A stretch of DNA of 64,000 nucleotides, taken from positions 62,001 through 126,000 of the forward strand of contig NZ_CYPW01000017.1 in assembly GCF_001458175.1 (NCBI RefSeq), written 5' to 3'. The DNA comes from Shimia marina. GTDB lineage: Bacteria > Pseudomonadota > Alphaproteobacteria > Rhodobacterales > Rhodobacteraceae. The translations under genes and the position numbers were made by a program. Of the stretch, positions 51,915 to 61,566 are shown one piece after another; position 1 is the first letter of the stretch, and each line of letters opens with the position of its first letter. The notes below the pieces were generated by a model. That model did no database searches, had not been told where the DNA came from, and was given only the letters and a program-made list of their open reading frames with translations.

Positions 51915-54131
51915 CTAAAGTTCGGTGAACTTCAGCTCAATCCGGCGGTTGCGCGCCCGTGCCGCAGCCGTGTCATCGCGATCCACCGGCTGATATTGTC
52001 CAAACCCATTGGCCGACAGCCGCGCAGGCGGCAGGCCCAACACATCAATCATATAGCGCACCACTGACAGGGCCCGTACCTGACTGAGTTCCCAGTTATC
52101 CGCAAAGGTGCCGCCCGTGATCGGCACATCATCGGTGTGGCCGTCAACGCGCAAAATCCAGTCGATATTGCTTGGAATATCGTCAATCACGCCCTGCAGA
52201 ATGCCCGCCACTTTGGCCACCTCGGCTTGCCCTTCGGGCGAAAGCTCCGCGCCACCGGGCGGGAACAGCACCTCAGAAGAGAAGACAAAACGGTCCCCAA
52301 CAATGCGCACCCCTTCTTGCGTGCCCAGGAGATTGCGCAGCTGCCCAAAGAACTCAGAGCGATACTGCGCCAGATCCTTGGCCTCCGCCTGCAGTGCAAT
52401 CTTCTCCTGCTCCAGACGAATACGCTCCGCCTCTTCCAACAGGCGGCGCTTGCGCTCTTCTGCGGCGGCACGTGCAAGCGCGGCATTCAAATCAGAGCCC
52501 AGCGCCTCAAGCTGCACCTGCGCCGCTGCATCCCGCTCTGCATAATCATCCAAAATCGTCTGCAACTGCCCCAACTGCGTGCGCAGCGCCCCGATCTGCT
52601 GGTTCAACGCCGCAATCTGGCGCAGGCTCTCTGCAGATTTGGCTTCTTCTTCGGAAAGCGCCTTATTGGCCTCCGCCAAAAGCGCATCACGCCGCTCTGC
52701 TTCCGTCAGCGCCGCCGCCTCGGCATTTTCCGCCGCCTTCTGCGCCGCCAAAGCTGCGGCAAGCTCCTCTTCCACATTAAGACCATCGCGCAGTTTCTGC
52801 TCTGCCGCCAGTTTGGCCGCCAGCGCCGTTGCCAACCGCTCCCGCAACGACGCCCCGCCGTCCTGCGCATCTGCCTCCGCGGCGACCGCGGCAGCAAGTT
52901 GCGTTTCCAGATCCGCGACCTGCGCGGTCAGCCCCTCAACCTGTGCCGCACGTTCCGCGCCCTCTGTCTCTGATGCAAGCTTGTCGCGCAGGGCCTGCGC
53001 AAGCTGCGCCTCCAGCTCTTGAAGGTCTGAGCGCCGCTCACCCACTTGCGCCTCTGCCGTGGCGCGCGCTGCCACTTCCTCCACCAGCTGCGCTTGCAAC
53101 TCTGACACCGTGCGCCGATTTTCCTCCAGCCCCAGCAAAGCCGCCGCCAATTGCGCCTGTACCGACGCCAATGCGCCTTCGCGCGCCTCCAATTCAGCTT
53201 CCACCGTCGCCAGTTTGAGCACGGTCTCTTCCAGGGAAGCATCCACAGTCTGCCCCTGCACAAGCGCCGCCGCCAGTTTCAGGTCCAGATCCTCCCGCGC
53301 CGCCTCTGCCGCCGCCAGCAGGGTCAGCGTGTCTTCGGCCTCCTTGCGCTGCGCCTCAAGCGCCAGGGTCATCGCCGTCAGCTCCGCATCCGCATTTTCA
53401 AGCCGCTTGCGCAGCTCTTCTGCGGCAGCCGCCTCCAGCACACGGCGCTGTTCTTGCGCACTCAGCGCGCGATCCAACCGATCCGCCTCTGCGGCCAACT
53501 CGTCAATCTGCTGCGCGCCCTCGGCCACGTCCTGACGCAGGCTGTCAATCAGCGCCTGCATCGCATCCGCCTCCGCCGCCGCCAGCCGCGCGGCCTCTGT
53601 GCCTGCATCAATCTCGTCACGCGCCTGTGCCAGAGCCAGCGAAAGCGCATCGCGTTCATCAATCAGCGCATCCCGCCGCCCTTCCAGCGTTTCGATATCG
53701 GCCAGAGCCTGCGCCCGCTGCGCCAAAAGCCCAGCCACCTGCGCCTCAAAATTGGTGATCTGCGTTTGCGCGGCCTGCAAAGCCGCCGCCTGCGCATCCC
53801 GCGTCGCGGTGAGCGCGGCAATCAATGCGGTTTGCTCGCGCAATTCAGTGTCGCGGTCCGCCAACGTCGCGGACAATCCCCCCAGTTCTTCTCGCAGATC
53901 CTGCGTACGGGTTCGCTCCAGCCCCAGCGCATCCGCCAAAGCAGCAACTTCCCCCTGCAGGGCGTCCAGCTCCGTGTCTTTTTCGGTGATGGTTTCCGTC
54001 AGCACGAACTGCACGATCATAAAAATCGTCAGCACAAACATCAAAACCAGCAACAGCCCGGTCATCGCATCCACGAAACCGGGCCAGATCGAAGCCTGAA
54101 ATCTCTGTCCAGTGCGCCGTGACAGGGCCAT
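51915..54131 (-). CDS. MotB/OmpA-like protein with very long coiled coil
   Basis: A 738-residue inner-membrane protein. One transmembrane helix (about 22-45, GLLLVLMFVLTIFMIVQFVL) is preceded by WPGFVDAMTG. Asp21 there occupies the proton-binding aspartate position of MotB. A heptad-rich, alanine/glutamate/leucine-rich coiled coil of about 500 residues (50-580) follows, then a C-terminal OmpA peptidoglycan-binding domain with VDGHTDDVP (662-670) and NRRIE (728-732). Ordinary MotB has only a short linker. It is 3 bp downstream of the MotA/ExbB-like gene, and the two must form a stator-like complex. Confidence 0.87.
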   Translation of the reverse strand: MALSRRTGQRFQASIWPGFVDAMTGLLLVLMFVLTIFMIVQFVLTETITEKDTELDALQGEVAALADALGLERTRTQDLREELGGLSATLADRDTELREQTALIAALTATRDAQAAALQAAQTQITNFEAQVAGLLAQRAQALADIETLEGRRDALIDERDALSLALAQARDEIDAGTEAARLAAAEADAMQALIDSLRQDVAEGAQQIDELAAEADRLDRALSAQEQRRVLEAAAAEELRKRLENADAELTAMTLALEAQRKEAEDTLTLLAAAEAAREDLDLKLAAALVQGQTVDASLEETVLKLATVEAELEAREGALASVQAQLAAALLGLEENRRTVSELQAQLVEEVAARATAEAQVGERRSDLQELEAQLAQALRDKLASETEGAERAAQVEGLTAQVADLETQLAAAVAAEADAQDGGASLRERLATALAAKLAAEQKLRDGLNVEEELAAALAAQKAAENAEAAALTEAERRDALLAEANKALSEEEAKSAESLRQIAALNQQIGALRTQLGQLQTILDDYAERDAAAQVQLEALGSDLNAALARAAAEERKRRLLEEAERIRLEQEKIALQAEAKDLAQYRSEFFGQLRNLLGTQEGVRIVGDRFVFSSEVLFPPGGAELSPEGQAEVAKVAGILQGVIDDIPSNIDWILRVDGHTDDVPITGGTFADNWELSQVRALSVVRYMIDVLGLPPARLSANGFGQYQPVDRDDTAAARARNRRIELKFTEL

Positions 54132-54134
54132 GGT

Positions 54135-55307
54135 CTACCCCTCCTGCCCACCTTTGGGCCGCTTCAGCGTGACTTTGGTGGCAGGGCCATCTGCTTCCTG
54201 CGCTTTCACCGTGCGTCGCAACAGCCGTGTGATCGCCGTGATCTCGGTGCGCAGCTCGGTCATGCTCTCCTGACGGCCTGCGGAAATCTCTTCAAGAATG
54301 CGCAGCATCTGCACATCAATGGAGCGCAGCCGCATCCGACTTTCGGCATCCATGCCGCCATCACCGCCTGCACCAGCTTCCCCCATCCGGGCCAGCAGAC
54401 GTTCCTGCCCGTCGCCAATCCGGTGCAACGCATTGGCCAACTCATCCAGATTGCCGCTCACATCGCGGGCTTGGGTGGCCTGCGCCATGGTCTCCCGCAA
54501 TTGATCCAATTGCCCGGACATATGTTCAAACGCCGCGCCCAATACGGAAATATCACCGCTGTCGCCATCGCTCGTGGAAAAGCCGACCCGCGTGATCGAA
54601 CTCAGCCATTCTTCAAGCTCGCGATAAAACCGGTTCTGCCCATGGCTGGCAAACAGCTCAAGCAGGCCCACAACCAGCGATCCCGCCAGCCCCAGCAAGG
54701 ATGAGGCAAAGGCCACGCCCATGCCGCCCAACTGGCTTTCCAGCCCATCCATCAGACGTGAAACCACATCCACGCTGGCATCCCCTGCACCAATATCAAG
54801 GCTTTTGATCGTATCCACCACCGCAGGCACCGTGGTTGCCAGCCCATAAAACGTGCCCAGCAACCCAAGAAAAATCAGCAGGTTCACAATATAGCGCGTG
54901 ATCTCGCGCCCTTCGTCCACCCGTGTTGCCACAGACTCCAGAATAGAGCTGGTCGAAGCCGAAGAAATCTGCCCATGCGTGCCCCGCTCCCGCAGCAAAG
55001 ACGCCAGTGACGCCAGCAGTGTTGGCGGATTGTAAGGATCATGCCCCTCCCGCAGCCCGGCAAAGCCTTCGATCCAGCGCACCGAGCGAAACAGCGAAAA
55101 CACCTGTGCAAAGGTGGCGGCAACCCCGATCAGGAAGACGAAGAAGATAAAGCCGTTCAGCTCCGGGTTCGCGGTGAACACCGGCATCACCTGCGGCAAG
55201 GCGATATAGCCCACAAAGGTCACCAGCCCCAGAACAATCAGCATCAGCAGAATCTGACGCGTCGGCTTAGAGAAATGCGGCTCGATTTTACGGTCCGGCT
55301 GATCCAT
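54135..55307 (-). CDS. MotA/ExbB-like membrane protein
   Basis: A 390-residue protein with four predicted membrane helices (about 17-38, 51-71, 139-160 and 195-220). The MotA/TolQ/ExbB core is in helices 3-4 (LLIFLGLLGTFYGLATTVPAV and GMGVAFASSLLGLAGSLVVGLL). A cytoplasmic tail of about 170 residues follows, with coiled-coil-like segments, a GAGGDGG linker and a basic C-terminus (TLKRPKGG). It should use proton flow together with the MotB-like partner. The ATG at 55307 is chosen over a GTG six codons upstream. No flagellar, ton or tol gene is adjacent. Confidence 0.86.
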   Translation of the reverse strand: MDQPDRKIEPHFSKPTRQILLMLIVLGLVTFVGYIALPQVMPVFTANPELNGFIFFVFLIGVAATFAQVFSLFRSVRWIEGFAGLREGHDPYNPPTLLASLASLLRERGTHGQISSASTSSILESVATRVDEGREITRYIVNLLIFLGLLGTFYGLATTVPAVVDTIKSLDIGAGDASVDVVSRLMDGLESQLGGMGVAFASSLLGLAGSLVVGLLELFASHGQNRFYRELEEWLSSITRVGFSTSDGDSGDISVLGAAFEHMSGQLDQLRETMAQATQARDVSGNLDELANALHRIGDGQERLLARMGEAGAGGDGGMDAESRMRLRSIDVQMLRILEEISAGRQESMTELRTEITAITRLLRRTVKAQEADGPATKVTLKRPKGGQEG

Positions 55308-55401
55308 GATGACGGATCCTGACACTTGTTTTTTCTGCGCTCACCCTACTGGCATGTCTCTGTCCTGCCAAGGAGTTTTGGGGCGCATCCTTGGGCTGTG
55401 A

Positions 55402-55926
55402 TCAGGCGGCGGTCATTCTGCGCACTTCGCGCGACAACCAGTCCAGATCTGCATCCTCAATGCCGAGTTCAAAAAGATGACTGGCGGTGTTGTGCAGATA
55501 CTCCGTGTTGGGCCCGCGCCCGCCCACTGCGGTCGAGATGATCTCTGCCTGCTCCTGCAACGCCAGATGACAATACTGCACATGATGGGGGTCAATCACA
55601 TAGGTCACCGCCTCCACCTGCCGCCCATCACTCAGCGCCAGTGGCAGGGTCTTCTCAAGGTAGGCAGAACTCACCAGTTCACGCTCGCGCAGATAGTCCA
55701 GTGTCTGCGCCTCATGGCCTTGCGCCACCTTCAGCGCGAGCCCCTGACAATGGGCGCCCTCTTCGGCATCCAGCGCCAGCACCAGCCCCGGATGCGCCTC
55801 GGTGCCCCGGTGATGGATTGAGCGCATACAGAAACTGCGGTGCCAGCCATCCAGCCGGGCCACCATCTGTTCTGCCACCTCAAAGCCGGGATTCCACAAG
55901 AGCGATCCGTATCCAAATACCCACAT
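55402..55926 (-). CDS. chaC: ChaC-like gamma-glutamylcyclotransferase
   Basis: A 174-residue enzyme of the ChaC family, which degrades glutathione to 5-oxoproline and Cys-Gly. WVFGYGSLLWNPGF (2-15) binds the substrate gamma-glutamyl group, and the catalytic-Glu region YLRERELVSSAYLEK lies at about 78-92. The length is a little short of E. coli ChaC but normal for this group. It is a single gene upstream of the stator pair on the same strand, 94 bp away, and divergent from the DUF2125 gene. Confidence 0.92.
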   Translation of the reverse strand: MWVFGYGSLLWNPGFEVAEQMVARLDGWHRSFCMRSIHHRGTEAHPGLVLALDAEEGAHCQGLALKVAQGHEAQTLDYLRERELVSSAYLEKTLPLALSDGRQVEAVTYVIDPHHVQYCHLALQEQAEIISTAVGGRGPNTEYLHNTASHLFELGIEDADLDWLSREVRRMTAA

Positions 55927-55998
55927 ATGCTGCCTCTGGTCCTACACGTCCTGCAGCGTTAAACACCAAAGCGAACCGCTTCGAAAGGGCTCACGCGC

Positions 55999-56994
55999 AT
56001 GAAACTTCTGGCATATCTCATCGGCCTCGCGGCACTGGTCTGGTCCGGCATCTGGATGGCCGGATACTGGGGGGTCACAACGGCGCTGCCCGCATGGTTT
56101 GAGGCCCGCCAGAACGAAGGCTGGGTCGCCGAATATGACGACCTCACCGTGTCAGGCTTCCCCAGCCGACTGGACAGCACCTTCACCAATCTCACCCTGG
56201 CCGATCCAGACACGGGCGTTGCCTGGGATGCGCCCTTCTTTCAACTTTTTGCCCTGACCTACCGGCCACATCATGTGATCGCCGTCTGGCCAGACCAACA
56301 GAGATTGGCCACCCCCGCTGAGAAACTCACGCTTGCCACCGAAGACATGCGCGCCTCACTGGTGCTGGATCCGGGCACGAATTTGACCTTGGCCCGCACA
56401 AACCTCGCAGTGCAGGGTCTGACGGTTGCCTCCAGTCTCGGCTGGAAGCTCTCCGCTGCTGCCATCAACCTCGCCATGCATCGCCAAGAAGGCACGGAAA
56501 GCACCTATCGTCTTGCCTTTCAGGCCGATGAGGTCACGCCCCCTGCCGGGTTTGATCTGCGCGACGAGATTGAGCTGCCACGCAGTTTTTCCAGCTTCAA
56601 AGCCGATCTGGTTGCAGAGTTTGACCACCCTTGGGATCGCAATGCCATCGAACAGGCCCGTCCGCAGCCGGTTGCGCTTGACCTCAAACTGGCTGAAATC
56701 GTCTGGGGGGATCTGCAATTGCATGCCGCAGGTGCTGTCACCCTCGACACGCGCGGTATCCCAACCGGTGATCTGACCATCCGCGCCGTCAACTGGCGCG
56801 ACATTCTTGAAGTCGCCCGCCAGTCTGAAAAGCTGCCCATCTCCGTGCTGGACACCGTGGAACAGGGGCTGGGTCTTCTGGCGCAGCTCTCTGGCAATGC
56901 CCAAGAGCTCGACATCCCGCTGACGTTTTCAGGCGGCGCAACCCGTTTGGGCCCGCTGCCCATTGGACCGGCCCCGCGCATCATCCTGCGCTGA
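55999..56994 (+). CDS. DUF2125-family exported or membrane-anchored protein
   Basis: A 331-residue protein with an N-terminal hydrophobic helix (about 4-26, LAYLIGLAALVWSGIWMAGYW), then a long beta-rich region typical of DUF2125: LTVSGFPSRLDSTFTNLTL, LALTYRPHHVIAVWPD and VNWRDILEVARQSEK. The family is restricted mainly to alphaproteobacteria and has no assigned function. It may act at the outer face of the inner membrane. It is convergent with the extensin-family gene, with stops 2 bp apart. Confidence 0.86.
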   Translation: MKLLAYLIGLAALVWSGIWMAGYWGVTTALPAWFEARQNEGWVAEYDDLTVSGFPSRLDSTFTNLTLADPDTGVAWDAPFFQLFALTYRPHHVIAVWPDQQRLATPAEKLTLATEDMRASLVLDPGTNLTLARTNLAVQGLTVASSLGWKLSAAAINLAMHRQEGTESTYRLAFQADEVTPPAGFDLRDEIELPRSFSSFKADLVAEFDHPWDRNAIEQARPQPVALDLKLAEIVWGDLQLHAAGAVTLDTRGIPTGDLTIRAVNWRDILEVARQSEKLPISVLDTVEQGLGLLAQLSGNAQELDIPLTFSGGATRLGPLPIGPAPRIILR

Positions 56995-56996
56995 GA

Positions 56997-57857
56997 TCAG
57001 CGGCAGTACGGCCCGCCGCGGTGGCGGGCCACATCAAAATGGAAATGGTCCTGATGATAGCGGTCTGAATTCGGCCCCAGCACGGTGCCAAAGGGACCGC
57101 AGGCTTTCTTGTGCATCTTCTTCAGAATGCGGCCTTTCTTGCCACCACGCCAATCGCGCAACACCGAAATGGTCTCGCCATTGTTCAGTTTGATCGCGGA
57201 GATATCAATGGCATTGCCCTTGCCGTGCTCGCTGATCTTCGCACCCTTTTTGTGGTTGCGCGTGCGGCAGGCATAATGCCCCGCCACTTTGATCTCCTGC
57301 ACCCCACCGCCATAGCTGCGCACAGAGTTTTTCAGACCATTGTCCACCCATTTTTCAAGCGCTTTGGCCGTGTCGCAATTCATGATTGAGGGCGTGCTGA
57401 GCTTCACACCATCCACTTCATAGAGCCGAATGGCCCCTTTGCGGATGCCACAGCCCGGCAGGGTGCCGGGGATCGGGTCAATCTCCTGACCAATCAGATC
57501 GCGGTCCCGACAGACTTTGCCGATACCTGCTTTGCGCCGGGCTTTTTTCTCCGCCCGCGTCAGCTTGGCTGGCACCACTTGGGCCTGCGTCACTGTCGCC
57601 GGGGCCTCCGCCACCGCTGCCGTCAGATAGGCCATATCCGCGCGGGCCTTGGCGCGGGATGCCGCCTGCGCATCAGCAGGGCGAGTCACGGGCCGCAAAG
57701 AGCGATCTGGCGCAAAGCTTGGCAGTGCAACAGGGTAAAGCTGCTGTTCACGCAACACAGGGCGCAGGCTGGTTTCCGGCGCTCCGGCCAAAGATGTCTC
57801 ACTGCCCAAAAGGCAAAAAGCCACCACCGTGGCCAGCATTCCAACGCCGCGCGTCAA
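56997..57857 (-). CDS. Exported extensin-family (D-Ala-D-Ala-peptidase-like fold) protein
   Basis: A 286-residue protein with a signal peptide (about 1-25, ending SLAGAPE) and a Pro/Arg/Ala-rich linker (30-110). The C-terminal extensin-like domain has CGIRKGAIRL, SEHGKGNAIDIS and DRYHQDHFHFD. The His/Asp pattern matches zinc peptidases of the LAS superfamily that trim peptidoglycan, so a cell-wall role is likely. Four Cys pairs may form disulfides. Its start overlaps the tyrC stop by 4 bp. Confidence 0.88.
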   Translation of the reverse strand: MTRGVGMLATVVAFCLLGSETSLAGAPETSLRPVLREQQLYPVALPSFAPDRSLRPVTRPADAQAASRAKARADMAYLTAAVAEAPATVTQAQVVPAKLTRAEKKARRKAGIGKVCRDRDLIGQEIDPIPGTLPGCGIRKGAIRLYEVDGVKLSTPSIMNCDTAKALEKWVDNGLKNSVRSYGGGVQEIKVAGHYACRTRNHKKGAKISEHGKGNAIDISAIKLNNGETISVLRDWRGGKKGRILKKMHKKACGPFGTVLGPNSDRYHQDHFHFDVARHRGGPYCR

Positions 57858-58789
57858 GGCTTGGGCGCCTCCCGTCCAAAGTTTGGCGCAGCCGTGTCCT
57901 GCCCCGCCTCAATAATGCCCCGCCGGATCGCTCGCGTGCGGGTAAAGTACTCATGCAGATGCGCGCCATCGCCCGTGCGAATGGCCCGCTGCAATGCAAA
58001 CAATTCTTCCGTGAAACGCCCCAGAATTTCAAGTGTGGCGTCTTTGTTGGTCAGAAACACATCCCGCCACATGGTCGGATCAGAGGCCGCAATCCGCGTG
58101 AAATCCCGAAACCCCGCTGCGGAGTATTTGATGACTTCGCTGTCGGTCACCCGGCGCAGATCATCCGCCACCCCCACCATCGTGTAGGCAATCAGGTGCG
58201 GCGCGTGGCTGGTGACGGCCAACACCAGATCATGGTGATCTGCGTCCATCTCATCCACATTGGCCCCCATGCCTTCCCAAAGCGCACGCAGCTGTGCCAC
58301 GGCTTCAGGGGCCGTACCGTCCACCGGCACCAGCAGACACCAGCGATTGTCATAGAGTTCTGCAAATCCGGCTTCCGGCCCAGAATGTTCTGTGCCTGCC
58401 AAAGGGTGCGCCGGGACAAAATGAACATCCTGCGGCAAATGCGGCGTCACGGCCTCAATCACATGGCGCTTCACCGATCCTACATCCGTGACCGTCGCGC
58501 CCGCTTTCAACGCCGGGGCAATCTCCTGCGCCACCGCGCCCATCGCCCCCACCGGCACACACAGCACCACAAGATCCGCGTCTTTCACGGCGTCAATGGC
58601 ACTGTCGCAGACCCGATCACAGAGCCCGATGCGCCGCGCAGTCGCCCGCGTGGCCTCAGAGCGCGCATAACCGGTCACTTCGCCCGCCAACCCGCCGCGT
58701 TTCATTGCCCAGAACATGGAAGACGCGATCAATCCCAGACCAATCAGCGCCACACGGCCATACACCGGCGCGGACACCGCGTCGCTCAT
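57854..58789 (-). CDS. Prephenate/arogenate dehydrogenase family protein
   Basis: A 311-residue NAD(P)-dependent dehydrogenase of tyrosine synthesis. The Rossmann motif [13 protein letters not shown] is at 13-25, and [16 protein letters not shown] and [21 protein letters not shown] carry the catalytic His and substrate residues. It converts prephenate or arogenate; the specificity cannot be told from sequence. It overlaps hisC upstream by 4 bp and the extensin gene downstream by 4 bp, making one coupled three-gene operon. Confidence 0.93.
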   Translation of the reverse strand: MSDAVSAPVYGRVALIGLGLIASSMFWAMKRGGLAGEVTGYARSEATRATARRIGLCDRVCDSAIDAVKDADLVVLCVPVGAMGAVAQEIAPALKAGATVTDVGSVKRHVIEAVTPHLPQDVHFVPAHPLAGTEHSGPEAGFAELYDNRWCLLVPVDGTAPEAVAQLRALWEGMGANVDEMDADHHDLVLAVTSHAPHLIAYTMVGVADDLRRVTDSEVIKYSAAGFRDFTRIAASDPTMWRDVFLTNKDATLEILGRFTEELFALQRAIRTGDGAHLHEYFTRTRAIRRGIIEAGQDTAAPNFGREAPKP

Positions 58790-59871
58790 CGCGCGCCGCC
58801 CTTAAACTGCCCAATCGCATGAGCCACACGGCGACAGCTCGGCTCATCGCCGACAGTGATGCGCAGACAGTTGGGCAGACCATATCCCGTCACCCGGCGC
58901 ACAATCAGCCCCTGTGATTTAAGGTAGTCATCACAGGCTTCCGCTTCCGCCTGATCGGCAAACCGCGCCAGAATGAAGTTGGTGCAAGACGTGTCCGAGG
59001 GCACGCCAATCTCCATCAGCGCTTCGGCCAGCCAAGACCGCAAACGGGCGTTTTCTGCCCGGCATTTGGTGACCCACTCCTGATCCCGCACCGCCGCTTC
59101 TGCCAGCGCGGTCTGAATCGGGGACAGGTTGAACGGCTGACGCACCCGATTGAGCACATCGATGATCTCCTGTGAGGCGTAGCCCCAGCCCACACGCAGA
59201 CCGCCCAGACCATAAATCTTGGAGAAGGTGCGCGTCATCACCACATTAGAGCGTGCCTCAACCAGCCCGGCACCGCCGTCAAAGCCCTGCACATACTCTG
59301 TGTAGGCGCCATCATGCACAAGGATACAGCCCTCAGGCAGCCCATCGGCCAGCCGTGCCATGTCATTGCCACCAATCATGGTGCCAGTTGGATTGGCAGG
59401 GTTGGCGACAAACACAATTTTGGTTTTCTCGGTGCAGGCCGCAAGAATCGCGTCCACATCCACGACGCGCTCGCGCTCCACCGCAACAACCGGGGTCGCC
59501 CCCACCATATTGGCAAGGATCGGATACATCGAAAATCCGTGCTGCGGATATACGATCTCATCGCCAACACCTGCATAGGCATGGGTGATGAACTGCAACA
59601 CCTCATCGCTGCCCACACCACAGATGATCCGTGCCGGATCCAACCCATGTACCTCGCCAATCGCGGCGCGCAGCTCTTCATGCTCTGTCGAAGGATACCG
59701 ATGCAGATTCAAACCGGTCTTGGCATGTGCATCCTTGACCACGTCGCTGCACCCAAGAGGGTTTTCGTTGGAAGACAGTTTGGTGACGTCCTTGACGCCC
59801 TCAACCGTTGATGTGCCGCCGACATACAGGTCGATGTCCATAATACCCGGCTGCGGCTGAATTCCTGACAT
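58786..59871 (-). CDS. hisC: Histidinol-phosphate aminotransferase
   Basis: A 361-residue class II PLP aminotransferase. The cofactor lysine is Lys218 in [22 protein letters not shown] (31-40), NPANPTGT and the C-terminal [11 protein letters not shown] are typical of HisC. In alphaproteobacteria this hisC-tyrC pairing is common, and the enzyme can also transaminate aromatic keto acids, fitting its neighbour. AAGGAGAG precedes the ATG by 5 bases. It is the first gene of the operon. Confidence 0.94.
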   Translation of the reverse strand: MSGIQPQPGIMDIDLYVGGTSTVEGVKDVTKLSSNENPLGCSDVVKDAHAKTGLNLHRYPSTEHEELRAAIGEVHGLDPARIICGVGSDEVLQFITHAYAGVGDEIVYPQHGFSMYPILANMVGATPVVAVERERVVDVDAILAACTEKTKIVFVANPANPTGTMIGGNDMARLADGLPEGCILVHDGAYTEYVQGFDGGAGLVEARSNVVMTRTFSKIYGLGGLRVGWGYASQEIIDVLNRVRQPFNLSPIQTALAEAAVRDQEWVTKCRAENARLRSWLAEALMEIGVPSDTSCTNFILARFADQAEAEACDDYLKSQGLIVRRVTGYGLPNCLRITVGDEPSCRRVAHAIGQFKGGAR

Positions 59872-60181
59872 GCGAACTCTCCTTCGTTGTTCGCTATGTA
59901 GCGAGGCCCAGCCCCATTGGAAAGACGCTATAGGGTGACTGCGCCAGAAGGACGCCGCAAAAGCCGGCGTTGTTGCATGGACACGTCACGCAAGCACGCA
60001 GCTGCCTAAGACACCAGCACCAGAGCGCACATCATAAATCAGCACAAAAATAGGAGGTAAAAACGACGAAAGGAGGCGACCCTCATCTCGCCTCCTCCCT
60101 TCTTGGCACCTGACTGCCAAACCAAGACCGGCCGCCGTTCACAATAGCGCGGCCCTTGACCTTACGGACAGCATCCACCGA
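59872..60181. other. 310-bp gap upstream of hisC with hairpins and a CCTCCTCCC motif
   Basis: The gap contains the hisC promoter region, an inverted repeat ACGCCG / CGGCGT near 59952-59970, and SD-like AGGAGG sequences on the plus strand near 60051 and 60071 with no ORF behind them. The right part carries the terminator of the 118-residue gene. CCTCCTCCC on the plus strand at 60091-60099 resembles the anti-Shine-Dalgarno loop motif of some alphaproteobacterial sRNAs. Confidence 0.4.
60059..60095 (-). terminator. Terminator of the 118-residue gene
   Basis: On the minus strand GGAGGCGA (60095-60088) pairs with TCGCCTCC (60079-60072), followed by TTTCGTCGTTTTT. It lies about 90 bp after the stop. 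Confidence 0.65.
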
Positions 60182-60538
60182 TCAGGCGTAATAGTCCACA
60201 ACAGATTTAGAAGAATCGATCCCCGCGTCATCCAGCTTGGCCTTCAGCACCTTGGCAAAGTCCCCCCCACCGCTGCGTTCAAAGCTGGTCACGGCAGAGC
60301 GGATCGCGCTCATCACCGCGCCGTCAACGGCCTTGTGCTGCTGGGCTTCGTTCTGACCACGACTGGCCCGCACCAGCTCCCGGATGGGCGGCACTTCCTG
60401 TGGTTTGGAAGACTCCTGTGGCGCGACCGCCGGTTGCCCCGCGTATTTTGCCAATGCGGCGTGCAACATTGCGTTCTGCGACGCACTCAACCCGCCCCAC
60501 CCTGTGGATTCGCCTAAAATTCCTACTGCTTCGACCAT
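60182..60538 (-). CDS. Protein of unknown function, 118 residues
   Basis: A soluble-looking protein with a glycine-rich start (MVEAVGILGESTGWGGL), a proline/glutamine linker (about 35-55) and a helical C-terminal half with LVRASRGQNEAQQHKAVDG, then VMSAIRSAVTSFERS. AAGGAG lies 7 bases before the ATG and a terminator follows, so it is a real monocistronic gene. I do not recognise the family. It sits between rpsD and the hisC operon. Confidence 0.75.
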   Translation of the reverse strand: MVEAVGILGESTGWGGLSASQNAMLHAALAKYAGQPAVAPQESSKPQEVPPIRELVRASRGQNEAQQHKAVDGAVMSAIRSAVTSFERSGGGDFAKVLKAKLDDAGIDSSKSVVDYYA

Positions 60539-60730
60539 GCGTCATCTCCTTCATGCACCAACCGTCACTACGGAGCAGCCCCCTATGCCGCCGTGCTTAA
60601 GGCAGGGTCACCTTTGCAGTTTTTTAAGATTCTGCCAACCAGACCGCTAAAATTGCACATATAAAACCGGCGCTTACACGAGTTTACGCTGGACTTTCCC
60701 GATAAATCTGAAAGCCCCTAGACCACCAGC

Positions 60731-60762
60731 CAAAGAAAAACCCCGCCACAATGGGCGGGGTT
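60731..60762 (-). terminator. Rho-independent terminator of rpsD
   Basis: On the minus strand AACCCCGCC (60762-60754) pairs with GGCGGGGTT (60747-60739), followed by TTTCTTTG. It lies 29 bp after the rpsD stop. Confidence 0.88.
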
Positions 60763-60791
60763 CTCCAAAATTCTTGGAATGTCGGCGAAGA

Positions 60792-61412
60792 TTAGTTCTT
60801 CGCGTAGAATTCCACGACCAGGTTTGGTTCCATGATGACCGGATATGGCACGTCGGACAGGCCGGGCTTGCGCACATAGGTTGCGGTCATCTTGCTGTGG
60901 TCGGCGTCGATGTAGTCAGGCACGTCACGCTCTGCGAGCTGAACAGCTTCCAGCAGAACGGCGAGTTGCTTGGACTTCTCACGCACTTCGATCACGTCGC
61001 CTTCTTTCACGCGGTAAGACGCGATGTTCACGCGCTTGCCGTTCACCAGCACGTGGCCGTGGTTCACGAACTGACGTGCTGCGAAAACGGTTGGCACAAA
61101 CTTCGCGCGGTACACAACCGCGTCCAGACGGCTTTCCAGCAGACCGATCAGGTTTTCACCGGTATCGCCTTTTACACGCTCAGCGTCGGCATAGATGCGA
61201 CGGAACTGTTTCTCGGTCAGGTCGCCGTAGTAGCCTTTCAGCTTCTGCTTTGCGCGCAGCTGGGTGCCGAAGTCGGACAGTTTGCCTTTGCGGCGCTGAC
61301 CGTGCTGGCCTGGGCCATAGTCACGACGGTTCACTGGGGATTTTGGACGACCCCAGATGTTTTCGCCCATCCGGCGGTCAATTTTGTACTTGGCAGCAGT
61401 TCTTTTTGTCAT
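60792..61412 (-). CDS. rpsD: 30S ribosomal protein S4
   Basis: A 206-residue primary rRNA-binding protein of the small subunit. [20 protein letters not shown], the S4 RNA-binding domain [36 protein letters not shown] and the C-terminal [11 protein letters not shown] are standard. The start at 61412 gives [17 protein letters not shown]. It is monocistronic, as in related genomes, with a strong terminator. S4 autoregulation is known in other bacteria, but no leader structure is evident here. Confidence 0.97.
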   Translation of the reverse strand: MTKRTAAKYKIDRRMGENIWGRPKSPVNRRDYGPGQHGQRRKGKLSDFGTQLRAKQKLKGYYGDLTEKQFRRIYADAERVKGDTGENLIGLLESRLDAVVYRAKFVPTVFAARQFVNHGHVLVNGKRVNIASYRVKEGDVIEVREKSKQLAVLLEAVQLAERDVPDYIDADHSKMTATYVRKPGLSDVPYPVIMEPNLVVEFYAKN

Positions 61413-61566
61413 CTGCTGATCTCCTTCGTTCAGGTTTTCGAAGGGCGTTGTCCTCTTGCCGGATTTTGCCGACATGACAGGGTTCCTCTTGCGAGGGCCA
61501 CCAACACCAATGAGTGCGCGCTTATACGGGGGATCTGGGGGGAGTCAAGCGGTGAGTGACGCCAAG

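Noticed and set aside
51915-55307. Assignment of the MotA/MotB-like pair as a Zorya defence system
   Set aside because: ZorC, ZorD or ZorE partners are absent; the neighbours are chaC and an M23 peptidase, not defence genes.
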